A stretch of DNA of 20,000 nt from Tubiluchus corallicola (taxonomy: Eukaryota > Priapulida > Priapulimorpha > Priapulimorphida > Tubiluchidae). The DNA lies in contig JAQGDQ010001130.1 of the NCBI GenBank assembly GCA_030141605.1, forward strand, positions 1 to 20,000, written 5' to 3'. Both the position numbers and the translations under genes were made by a program. The notes below the pieces were generated by a model, which had not been told where the DNA came from, made no database searches, and worked only from the letters and a program-made list of their open reading frames with translations. This document shows, piece after piece, positions 9,624 to 18,515 of this stretch (positions are counted from its first letter, which is position 1; each line of letters begins with the position of its first letter).

Positions 9624-9743
9624 TACTACGGCCAAATCACGTTGAAAACACCGGTTCTCGTCTGATCACCGAAGTTAAGCAACGTAGAGCCTGGTTAGTG
9701 CTTGGATGGGTGACCGCCTAGGAATACCAGGTGCTGTAGGCTT
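9624..9743 (+). rRNA. 5S ribosomal RNA gene (possibly a pseudogene)
   Basis: This 120-base stretch matches the eukaryotic 5S consensus throughout: CTACGGCC near the 5' end, CTCGTCTGATCACCGAAG, AGTTAAGCAACG in the A-box region, GCCTGGTTAGTGCTTGG, the C-box TGGATGGGTGACCGCCT, and GGTGCTGTAGGCTT at the 3' end. 5S rRNA is transcribed by RNA polymerase III with TFIIIA and joins the large ribosomal subunit. The first two bases do not pair well with the 3' end, and no T-run terminator follows. The flank continues into GCGGGATGCCC and then the CT array. It may therefore be a dispersed or retroposed copy rather than an active gene. Confidence 0.88.
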
Positions 9744-9780
9744 GCGGGATGCCCACACTGTATCTCGACACTAGGCGGAG

Positions 9781-10640
<860 letters not shown>

Positions 10641-10689
10641 CCACGAATGCCAGTTAAAAATGTAGTGTGAAAGTCATGTTTAAAGTTGT

Positions 10690-11045
10690 GGATCACTCAC
10701 TTTGTAGAACAAGAATAAAAATCTATACTACATATTTGCACAGAAAAGTGTTTATTAACTTCAGACACATAAGTAGAATGACTGCCGCACTGAACACTGA
10801 GAATGAGAGTGTCCTGCACTGAACACTGAGAGTTAGACAGTGACTAGAAAGCAAAACCAGTCAGTATATATAGGCAGACTTGCAAAGGCTTCACAAAAAC
10901 CATTACTTTAAAATAGGGAGAGATCCAGTGAATATGCCTTCACTGGACCGTACAATTATATTGGGGGTAAGTACCTGGTAGAGTAATAGGATTAGTTCAT
11001 AGATGGCAGCACCTAATTAAAAATGTACAATTAGAACTTCCACAT
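10690..11045 (-). mobile_element. LTR-like module (possible solo LTR)
   Basis: Read on the minus strand, TATATATA (10872-10865) is followed about 110 bp later by AATAAA (10756-10751), the spacing expected of an LTR U3-R-U5 layout. Upstream lies a perfect 9-bp inverted repeat, TCCAGTGAA/TTCACTGGA (10924-10947, 6-base loop). Between them an 18-bp segment, TGCACTGAACACTGAGAG or a close copy, occurs twice. The ends and target duplication are not convincing, and no coding part is present. A cellular promoter cannot be excluded. Confidence 0.3.
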
Positions 11046-11725
11046 GTAGTGTTCGCTTTACCACTGGTATTTATCTGTTATTTAACTTTTTCTCCACCGT
11101 CATTTTTCAATTATTTAAAATTTTTATTGACATTATTGTCGTTTAGTCTTTTTATTTTCACATCTTTCGTCACTTGTTACTTTTGTTACAGCAACGTTAT
11201 CACTAAACTTGATCAATCATCAAAAGTCAACAGCGCCACCTACGAGCAAATGTTTAGTCACTACTGTGAACTTTTGCTTTAAACCATCGCATTGCAGTAA
11301 CATGGTAGTCGCTTTAGAAAGAGCAAGAACTTAATTCGATTTTACGATTATTTTGCGTCCTACGTTGAGTTATCTTCGACAGAGAAGTTGGCGCCTGCCC
11401 GCGGCCAGTAAGCGCGTCGCATCGTGGTGTCATCTGGTGGTGAAGAATTGAAATAACTTGTATATAAATGAACTGGATTCTGAAAAATAGTAAGAAAAGT
11501 TAAAAATTCTTTACTCTGTAATATGCCAAGCGATTAAGCATTGATTTGAATAGCTTTGTTGCTAACAGCAGACTGTTTGTACATAATTATTATCCTCGAA
11601 AGTGAGAACTAGGAATATTTATTTACTACATGTATGATGTATAGTTGCATTTTAGTGTAACTTTTTATTATTTGATGTAAATGCTTTATGTTTCTATAAT
11701 ATTATGGCTTTTCTAGTGGAATAAT
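11046..11725. other. No recognised gene
   Basis: AT-rich on the left, with a GC-rich patch (GGCGCCTGCCCGCGGCC) at about 11390. Frames here are low-complexity Phe/Leu-rich and lack splice or start support. Confidence 0.5.
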
Positions 11726-12575
11726 CTAATCCAATCCAATCCAATCCAATCCAATCCAATCCAATCCAATCCAATCCAACCCAACCAAACCCAACCCAAT
11801 CCAATCCAATCCAAACCAATCCAATCCAATCCAGTCCAACCCAACCCAACCCAACCCAACCCAACCCAACCCAATCCAATCCAATCTAATCCAATCCAAT
11901 CCAATCCAATCCAATCCAATCTAATCTAATCTAAGCTAAGCTAATCTAATCTAATCTAATCTAATCTAATCTAATCCAATCCAATCCAATCTAATCTAAT
12001 CTAATGTAATCCAATCTAATCTAATCCGATCTAATCTAATCCAATCTAATCTAATCCAATCTAATCTAATCCAATCTAATCTGATCTAATCTAATCTAAT
12101 CTAATCTAATCTAATCTAATCTAATCTAATCTAATCTAATCTAATCTAATCTAATCTAATCTAATCTAATCTAATCTAATCTAATCTAATCTAATCTAAC
12201 TTAATCTAATCTAACTTAATCTAATCTAATCTAATCTAATCTAATCTAATCTAATCTAATCTAATCTAATCTAATCTAATCTAATCTAATCTAATCTAAT
12301 CTAATCTAATCTAATCTAATCTAATCTAATCTAATCTAATCTAATCTAATCTAATCTAATCTAATCTAATCTAATCTAATCTAATCTAATCTAATCTAAT
12401 CTAATCTAATCTAATCTAATCTAATCTAATCTAATCTAATCTAAGCTAAGCTAAGCTAAGCTAATCTAATCTAATCTAATCTAATCTAATCTAATCTAAT
12501 CTAATCTAATCTAATCTAATCTAATCTAATCTAATCTAATCCAATCCAATCCAATCCAATCCAATCCAATCTAAT
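11726..12575 (+). repeat. Pentanucleotide satellite, CTAAT/CCAAT
   Basis: 170 pentamers in unbroken register over 850 bp. The left third is CCAAT and CCAAC blocks, and the rest is mainly CTAAT. CTAAG islands lie at about 11934 and 12444, and CCAAT returns at 12541-12570. The Gly/Trp/Leu/Asp frames on the minus strand are artefacts. Confidence 0.97.
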
Positions 12576-12713
12576 GATTAATCCTTCAGCCCTTATGATG
12601 GAAGATCGAACTGGATTTGTTCAGACTTTTGGTTATTAATTTTCGTTGGTTTCTTTAAGTCATCGTTCATACAGCAAAGTTCTTTAAGTTCTTCAATGTT
12701 GTTTGATGCACTT

Positions 12714-13703
12714 GAGTTCCAGAATCATCCAGCAACAAATAACAATGAGTTCCAGGATCATCCAGCAACAAATAACAATGAGTTCCAGAATCATCCAGCA
12801 ACAAATAACAATGAGTTCCAGAATCATCCAGCAACAAATAACAATGAGTTCCAGGATCATCCAGCAACATATAACAATGAGTTCCAGGATCATCCAGCAA
12901 CATATAACAATGAGTTCCAGGATCATCCAGCAACATATAACAATGAGTTCCAGGATCATCCAGCAACAAATAACAATGAGTTCCAGAATCATCCAGCAAC
13001 AAATAACAATGTGTTCCAGGATCATCCAGCAACAAATAACAATGTGTTCCAGGATCATCCAACAACAAATAACAATGTGTTCCAGGATCATCCAACAACA
13101 AATAACAATGAGTTCCAGGATCATCCAGCAACAAATAACAATGAGTTCCAGGATCATCCAGCAACAAATAACAATGAGTTCCAGGATCATCCAGCAACAT
13201 ATAACAATGAGTTCCAGGATCATCCAGCAACAAATAACAATGTGTTCCAGGATCATCCAACAACAAATAACAATGAGTTCCAGGATCATCCAGCAACAAA
13301 TAACAATGAGTTCCAGGATCATCCAGCAACAAATAACAATGTGTTCCAGGATCATCCAACAACAAATAACAATGTGTTCCAGGATCATCCAACAACAAAT
13401 AACAATGAGTTCCAGGATCATCCAGCAACAAATAACAATGAGTTCCAGGATCATCCAGCAACAAATAACAATGAGTTCCAGGATCATCCAACAACAAATA
13501 ACAATGAGTTCCAGGATCATCCAACAACAAATAACAATGAGTTCCAGGATCATCCAGCAACAAATAACAATGAGATCCAGGATCATCCAGCAACAAATAA
13601 CAATGAGTTCCAGGATCATCCAACAACAAATAACAATGTGTTCCAGGATCATCCAACAACAAATAACAATGAGTTCCAGGATCATCCAACAACAAATAAC
13701 AAT
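12714..13703 (+). repeat. 33-bp minisatellite, 30 copies
   Basis: Thirty units of exactly 33 bp (990 bp). Each starts GAGTTCCAGGATCATCCAG or a close variant and ends AACAAATAACAAT. Variants cluster: CATATAAC in units around 12860-12950, GTGTTCC in pairs, and CCAACAAC toward the right. Because 33 is divisible by three, all non-stop frames stay open for about 340 codons on both strands. I see no start context, splice or composition that would make these coding. The array begins about 80 bp past the homeobox stop codon. Confidence 0.96.
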
Positions 13704-13785
13704 AACAGTTCTTACAAAAAATAAGGTGTAAAAATCACTGGTTCTGAGTTTATCACATGAAAACAATACTGCCTGCAACTGGACC

Positions 13786-13947
13786 TCAATTACTGTAAAC
13801 ATCGTGTCTACAAACCATCAATCCATGTTGACCAATTGACCACTGTTGGATAAAAGGGTAAGGTGTTCCATGAACTCGGGGTAAATCAAGTAAGTGAAGA
13901 TTCTTCTCCTTCTTTCTCCATTTTGCTCGTCTATTTTGAAACCAAAC
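13786..13947 (-). CDS. Homeobox gene exon 4 (recognition helix end, C-terminal tail, stop)
   Basis: A TTTCAG acceptor is followed in phase 0 by [15 protein letters not shown], which completes the recognition helix with Gln50 and Asn51. The tail then reads [17 protein letters not shown] and continues to a TGA at 13788-13786. This exon is missed by a long-ORF search because it gives only 53 codons. A weaker donor-like GTAATT at 13793 leaves open a further 3' exon. No AATAAA is visible on this strand in the next kilobase, which is minisatellite. Confidence 0.85.
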   Translation of the reverse strand, partial: VWFQNRRAKWRKKEKNLHLLDLPRVHGTPYPFIQQWSIGQHGLMVCRHDVYSN

Positions 13948-14031
13948 CTGAAAGTAGGAATTCAGAAAGAAAATTCAGGTGTGTTTCACTTCATCTGCAA
14001 CGTCTCTTTCCTGCTAAGCTTATTGGAGCTG

Positions 14032-14079
<48 letters not shown>

Positions 14080-17000
14080 GGCAGATCTTTACTAACTGTG
14101 TTTTTAATGCAGGGTTTTGTAGCTTGCAATAGAACAAAAGTCTGTTTGACAGGCAGATCTTTAATAACTGTGTTTTTAACGCAGGGTTTTGTAGCTTGCA
14201 ATAGAACAAAAGTCTGTTTGGCAGGCAGATCTTTACTAACTGTGTTTTTAATGCAGGGTTTTGTAGCTTGCAATAGAACAAAAGTCTGTTTGGCAGGCAG
14301 ATCTTTAATAACTGTGTTTTTAACGCAGGGTTTTGTAGCTTGCAATAGAACAAAAGTCTGTTTGGCAGGCAGATCTTTACTAACTGTGTTTTTAATGCAG
14401 GGTTTTGTAGCTTGCAATAGAACAAAAGTCTGTTTGACAGGCAGATATTTAATAACTGTGTTTTTAACGCAGGGTTTTGTAGCTTGCAATAGAACAAAAG
14501 TCTGTTTGACAGGCAGATATTTAATAACTGTGTTTTTAACGCAGGGTTTTGTAGCTTGCAATAGAACAAAAGTCTGTTTGACAGGCAGATATTTAATAAC
14601 TGTGTTTTTAACGCAGGGTTTTGTAGCTTGCAATAGAACAAAAGTCTGTTTGGCAGGCAGATCTTTACTAACTGTGTCTTTAACGCAGGGTTTTGTAGCT
14701 TGCAATAGAACAAAAGTCTGTTTGGCAGGCAGATCTTTACTAACTGTGTCTTTAACGCAGGGTTTTGTAGCTTGCAATAGATCAAAACTACTCACTCGCA
14801 ATTATGATGTATTTTAATTATGCACACATTTTGCATAATTGTAGTTTATCAACAATTAAATAATTTTTAACTTTTCTTAGCAAGAAAAATTTATTATAAC
14901 TGCAGCATATTACATTACAGTTTACCAGTGGTATAATTCGCCAGCAGTACAGTTCGTCAGTTGTGTATTTTCTCTGTGGTACAGTTCGCCAGTGGCATGC
15001 TTCATAGGGTATACACTTCGCCAGTTTTAGATTTCGCCAGGGGCACTTTTCGCCAGTACGCTCTTCGCCAGTAAAATTTCTCTGCTAGGCTATTAACTTA
15101 TGCCATGAATTAGCAAGCCTGCTAAGATTTTTATGCAGTCCAAGCTTATAGTCTCTTGGTTTTATAGAATTTTCTCTAATAATGTTGATTTCTTTTTGTT
15201 AAATTGGAAAAAGGGAATTTTAAAGCATTTCTCGAAACCCTTCCACACAAATGCGTACTAAATTTTCACAAAAAATCGATTCTATAAGAATCTATTAACG
15301 CCTAGTACAAATATCTGTTAACTCCTAGCGATTATTACCATAAGTAAAATAGAAAGGAAAACTATGTAGAATGTTCGCGCGTTATTAAACATCAGTTGGC
15401 GGATTTAGTAGCGTTTGTTATTTCACGCAGTTTAAACATTATGCAAAACGTCTTCGTTTATTTCCTGAAACCAATGCGAATCGGGACAGAAAAAACTCAG
15501 TGTGGGAGTAGCTAATGCTTCGCATTCCGGACTAGTTTACTATGATTAGTTGAAAATAGTAATCTTACCTGTACGCGAGATTCAGGTAGTTTTAGACGCA
15601 AGGCCAATTTTTCTCTCATAAAAATGTCCGGATAGTGAGTCCTACGAAAAGCCTTCTCTAGAACTTGCAATTGCGCCGTGGAGAAAGTAGTCCGATTGCG
15701 CTTTGATTTGTCTGATTTACTCATATCGTCAGCGAACTGATCTTCTGTTGCTTGTTATAAAAAGTAGTACGTATATTATAAAGCTTAGGGCCATATTATC
15801 CTAGTATGCTATAGGTAACAGCAGTGATGTATCTTCATTACTCATTGTTCTCAAACAAAAACGAAATTTAATCTCAAATAAAAAAGATTTCAAACAGATT
15901 TGAAAACTTATTAAACTTATTTTGTTTTTCTTACTTTAAATACACAGTCGTCATTTTCACCACCGTCATCGTCATCATCATCATCATAATTGAACAAGTA
16001 AAATGTATTTTTCTAATTACATTGATCACCATGGAATGCAAAAAGTACAAAAAATCTAATATATAAAAGCGGCAAAAATGCTAAACTGGTTGTCTAAACT
16101 TTACAAAACGGAACATTTTTTTTCAACAACTACAATGTCAGCAATATGAAGCAACCTGATAGATCACTTAGCAAAAATATTTTTTTTCAACCACTGGAAG
16201 TGGTTTGGTCGTTAAACGGATTAGCAAAAAATGCTACACCAATGTGGTCTCTGCACACTTTGCCCCGCCTAACAACTTACCCCTCCCTGCCCTATAACGA
16301 CAACAGTGGTTAAACGGATAAGCAAAAAAATGTTACACCAATGTGGTCTCTGCACACTTTGCCCCGCCTAACAACTTACCCCTCCCTGCCCTATAACGAC
16401 AACAGTATCACACCGAAGACGCTTACTTGATGACGACGAAGTTGACGCATCTGCTGGAGATGGAAGATTTAAGAGGTTGCAGATGGAAAATTTCAACGAT
16501 GCGCCCGACTGTACCGCCTTCTCTGAAGTGTCTGAGTGAGTTTCTTCAACAAAATAAAACAAGCTGCTGTTATAAAGATGAGAAAAGGGCATACTATATA
16601 ATTATAATATAAAATCCTTCGCAATGCAATGACATTCATACATGGTTCTTTGATTTTTAGGTTGTGAATTATATTATGTATATTAACCCTTTCAGTCCCA
16701 AATTATTTTTTAATAAGAAAAATTTTTTGGCTTGGTACTTTTATTCAGTCAGTTCATCTTGTTTACACATAATTTTTTTCTACCTGTGCCCGCGTGCAAA
16801 ATATAGCCTGTATCCCACGGGATACATTGGAATTCAATGGAAGCATAAAATGTGCTTCATTTTGCAACTGCTGATAATTTATTAAAGTATTTAAGACATT
16901 TAGTATGCATGCTATGCTAATCTGTACAAAGTCGTCTCTAAAGTACTGTACCTTGCCCAGTTTTTTATGCTATGTAGATTTTCTAGTTTGCCATTTTATC

Positions 17001-18515
17001 ACCATTTTAGTCTATTGTTATTGCCTTAAATCAAAGTAACTATTAACAGATCAAATAACTGTCAGTTTTACAATGTTATTAATTTAAAAGCAGAAAACAT
17101 TCTCGTATCCCACGGGATACAACGGGTATGAAAGGGTTAAAATAATGTTTCCTCGTTAAAATTTTTGCCTCTGCTTCATCTGTTAAAGCTGAGGGTCGGA
17201 CAAATCGCTACTAGATGTCATTATTATTGTTGTTGTTGTTGTTGTTGTTTTTTGTTGTTGTTAGTGTTTGTTGTTGTTGTCGTTTTTGCTGTTGTTGTTG
17301 GTACTGAAATGACCGTTGAAAAAAGCACAAGGCCCCGCGAATTCGTTATGTGTCGTCATGAAAATTCACATCAATGCATTAGAATGAATTACGCATCGAT
17401 CCGCCATTTTGAATTCAATATGGCGGCAACGACATCATTTTCGAAAAAAACCCGAAGGCTTTGCAGATTCGCGCCGGTTCGTCTTGAAACTTCACAAGAA
17501 TGTGCTAGAACGAATTCCCCATTTTTAATTCGATATTAAAATGGCCCAGAAGTAATTAACCCCCTCCAGGCAGGCTCCAATTAATTTTCTCATTGGATGT
17601 TGAAGAAAAAACATATTAGTTAAACAAACGACATTAATCTATGCCATTTCAAACGTTTGAACCTTGCAGTAATTTTTACAAATGGAAACTTGAGGGCAAA
17701 CTGTGTGACAAATATTTCTTATATGCATTTTAGGAAATTGTAAGTTTTGTAATTGCTAGGGAGCAGAAGAGAAGAGAGGAGACAAAGAGAGGGGAGGGCA
17801 GGGGAGGGCAGGAAAGAGGAGAGGAGAGGAGAGGAGAGGAGAAGAGAGGAGAGGAGAGAAGAAAAGAAAAGAGAAGAGAAGAGAAGAGAAGAGAAGAGAA
17901 GAGAAGAGAAGAGAAGGGAAGAGTAGAGAAGAGAAGAGAAGAGAAGAGAAGAGAAGAGTTGAGAAGAGACGAGAAGAAAGGAGACAAGGAAAGGGGAGGA
18001 GAAGGAAGGGCAGGAAAGAGGAGAGAAGAGAAGAGAAGAAAAGAGAAGAGAAGAAAAGAGAAGAAAGGAGACGAAGAGAGGGGAGGAGAGGGAAGGGCAG
18101 GAAAGAGGAGAGGAGAGGTGAAGTCGAGAGGAGGGGAGGGGAGTGGAGGGACTGGAGTGGAGTGGAGTGGAGGAGAGTGTAGGAGAAAAAATTAGAAAAA
18201 AAACAGCTGAGCAGAAAAAGAGGAAAGGAACATGAGACGACATAAAAAGAATAGACTAGTAGAAAGTGGAATAACACACACTTGAGCAGAAAAAAAAGAA
18301 GGAACGAAATGGAACGGGACAGACTGGAACGGCATACTAGCTGAGGATAGCACAGGAGCTGAGTAAGAGGTTTTCTATCTCTGATGACGTCACTTACTAT
18401 TCGTAGATGACTTCCCTTCCTTGTCTTCATCTTCCAGAGGTGCTCCGTCAAACGGCGAGCCCAAATTGTTGTCCTCAGCTGCAATAAAGTCGCTATCAGA
18501 GTCCTCACCCTCCAT
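13786..18515 (-). CDS. Paired-like (Q50) homeobox transcription factor, four exons, complete predicted CDS
   Basis: Seen: four exons on the minus strand, 18515-18398, 16543-16427, 15744-15569 and 13947-13786, joined through donors GTAAGT, GTAAGC and GTAAGA. Junction phases are 1, 1 and 0, each frame-consistent, giving about 190 residues. Residues 1-39 are acidic. An eh1-like motif FSICNLL lies near residues 58-64, followed by a Ser-rich linker near 73-78. The homeodomain spans about residues 92-151, with Phe8, Trp48, Phe49, Gln50, Asn51 and Arg53. The tail has 39 residues. Known: such proteins are nuclear DNA-binding regulators that prefer paired TAAT sites. eh1 motifs recruit Groucho/TLE corepressors, and the intron between homeodomain codons 46 and 47 is typical of paired-class genes. 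Inferred: a repressor-type developmental regulator. The stretch [10 protein letters not shown] plus [19 protein letters not shown] resembles Unc-4/UNCX, but helix 1 differs, so orthology is uncertain. The C-terminus could continue by splicing at 13794. Confidence 0.85.
14032..14079 (+). repeat. GACA tetranucleotide microsatellite
   Basis: Twelve consecutive GACA units directly abut the 72-bp minisatellite. It lies in intron 3 of the homeobox gene. Confidence 0.95.
14080..14781 (+). repeat. 72-bp minisatellite, about 9.7 copies, alternating variants
   Basis: Units begin GGCAGATCTTTACTAACTG and end CAAAAGTCTGTTT. Variant order is A B A B A B' B' B' C C. A carries ACTAAC with AATGCAG, B carries AATAAC with AACGCAG, B' also has GATATTT, and C has GTGTCTTTAACG. 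The alternation implies amplification of a 144-bp dimer followed by single-unit expansion. It lies within intron 3 of the homeobox gene. Confidence 0.95.
14926..15073 (+). repeat. Degenerate TTCGCCAGT-motif cluster
   Basis: TTCGCCAG or close forms (TTCGTCAG) recur about seven times at irregular spacing, often preceded by GTACAG or followed by TGG. It lies in intron 3 between the 72-bp array and exon 3. No family was recognised. Confidence 0.7.
15569..15744 (-). CDS. Homeobox gene exon 3 (homeodomain positions 1-46)
   Basis: After two bases completing Lys79, 58 codons encode [14 protein letters not shown] and then the homeodomain N-terminal arm, helices 1 and 2, and the start of helix 3, ending ESRVQ. 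The donor CAG|GTAAGA sits exactly between homeodomain codons 46 and 47. Key residues visible are the basic arm KRNR, Phe8, Leu16, the THYPD turn and ESRVQ. An internal ATG at 15724 could be mistaken for the start. The acidic residues before it and the matching phase argue for splicing instead. Confidence 0.9.
16211..16406 (+). repeat. 98-bp tandem duplication next to exon 2 donor
   Basis: Two nearly identical 98-bp copies (16211-16308 and 16309-16406), both containing CAATGTGGTCTCTGCACAC and CCCCTCCCTGCCCTATAACG. They differ at only a few bases, so the duplication is recent. The second copy ends about 20 bases from the exon 2 donor, on the intron 2 side. Confidence 0.9.
16427..16543 (-). CDS. 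Homeobox gene exon 2 (eh1-like motif, Ser-rich linker)
   Basis: The exon enters with two bases that complete Lys40 and runs 38 codons to a GTAAGC donor, leaving one base over. It encodes [11 protein letters not shown], an eh1-like core (Phe, Ile and two Leu at the expected spacing), then a Pro/Ala/Ser stretch. The acceptor follows a T-rich tract (GTTTTATTTTGTTGAAG). Two alternative in-phase AG sites lie a few codons downstream, so the exact 5' boundary is uncertain by up to about seven residues. Confidence 0.75.
16683..17140. mobile_element. piggyBac-type miniature element with TTAA duplications
   Basis: TTAA followed by CCCTTTCA at the left (16683-16694) mirrors TGAAAGGG followed by TTAA at the right (17129-17140), giving a 450-bp element. 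The imperfect palindrome GTATCCCACGGGATAC occurs at about 16811 and 17105. TTAA target duplication with CCCTTT-like ends is the hallmark of piggyBac transposons. There is no transposase, so it would need one supplied in trans. It sits in intron 1 of the homeobox gene. Confidence 0.75.
17222..17300 (+). repeat. TTG trinucleotide microsatellite
   Basis: An interrupted TTG run in intron 1. The poly-Cys/Val frames across it are artefacts. Confidence 0.9.
17317..17540 (+). repeat. Diverged tandem pair with a YY1-like palindrome
   Basis: Two alignable copies of roughly 110-125 bp start GAAAAAAGCAC (17317) and GAAAAAAACCC (17443). They share AATTCG, AAATTCACA/AACTTCACA and TTAGAATGAATT/CTAGAACGAATT in order. 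The first ends in the near-perfect inverted repeat CCGCCAT...ATGGCGG (17401-17426), whose halves both match AAnATGGCGG, the YY1/Pho-type site. The second has decayed to AAAATGGCC. It lies in intron 1. Confidence 0.6.
17757..18185 (+). repeat. Polypurine GAGAA/GGAGA tract
   Basis: About 430 bp almost purely purine on the plus strand, built of AGAGA(A/G) units with GGGAGGGCAGG(A)AAGAGG modules repeated about four times. Read in the sense direction of the homeobox gene it is a polypyrimidine tract in intron 1, about 200 bp after exon 1. The Ser/Leu-rich frame is read-through. Confidence 0.95.
18398..18515 (-). CDS. Homeobox gene exon 1 (start codon, acidic N-terminus)
   Basis: The ATG at 18515-18513 opens 39 codons beginning [10 protein letters not shown], with 13 Asp/Glu residues. 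The exon ends after one base of the next codon at a textbook donor (AATA then GTAAGTG). An in-frame stop follows the donor within the intron, so splicing is required. The start codon is the first ATG of this frame near the exon and its context is reasonable. No promoter element was recognised upstream. Confidence 0.75.

Noticed and set aside
11388-11405. TGGCGCC motif resembling a retroviral-type primer binding site
   Set aside because: It does not lie at an LTR end in the right orientation and the match stops after seven bases.
11694-11919. Gly/Trp/Leu/Asp-rich frames
   Set aside because: Artefact of CCAAT/CCAAC pentamers.
12696-13731. Long open frames of about 340 codons on both strands over the 33-bp array
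   Set aside because: Unit length is a multiple of three and lacks stop triplets, so any frame stays open. There is no splice or start context and no substitution pattern favouring one frame.
13894-14817. Frames of about 260-310 codons over the 72-bp array
   Set aside because: Tandem-repeat read-through inside intron 3, and some overlap exon 4 of the homeobox gene in the wrong frame or strand.
15724-15724. ATG in exon 3 as the homeobox gene start
   Set aside because: An acidic in-frame lead, a usable acceptor and matching phase with exon 2 favour an upstream start at 18515.
16664-16885. 73-codon plus-strand frame
   Set aside because: It lies inside the piggyBac-type miniature element, is AT-rich, and lacks coding features.
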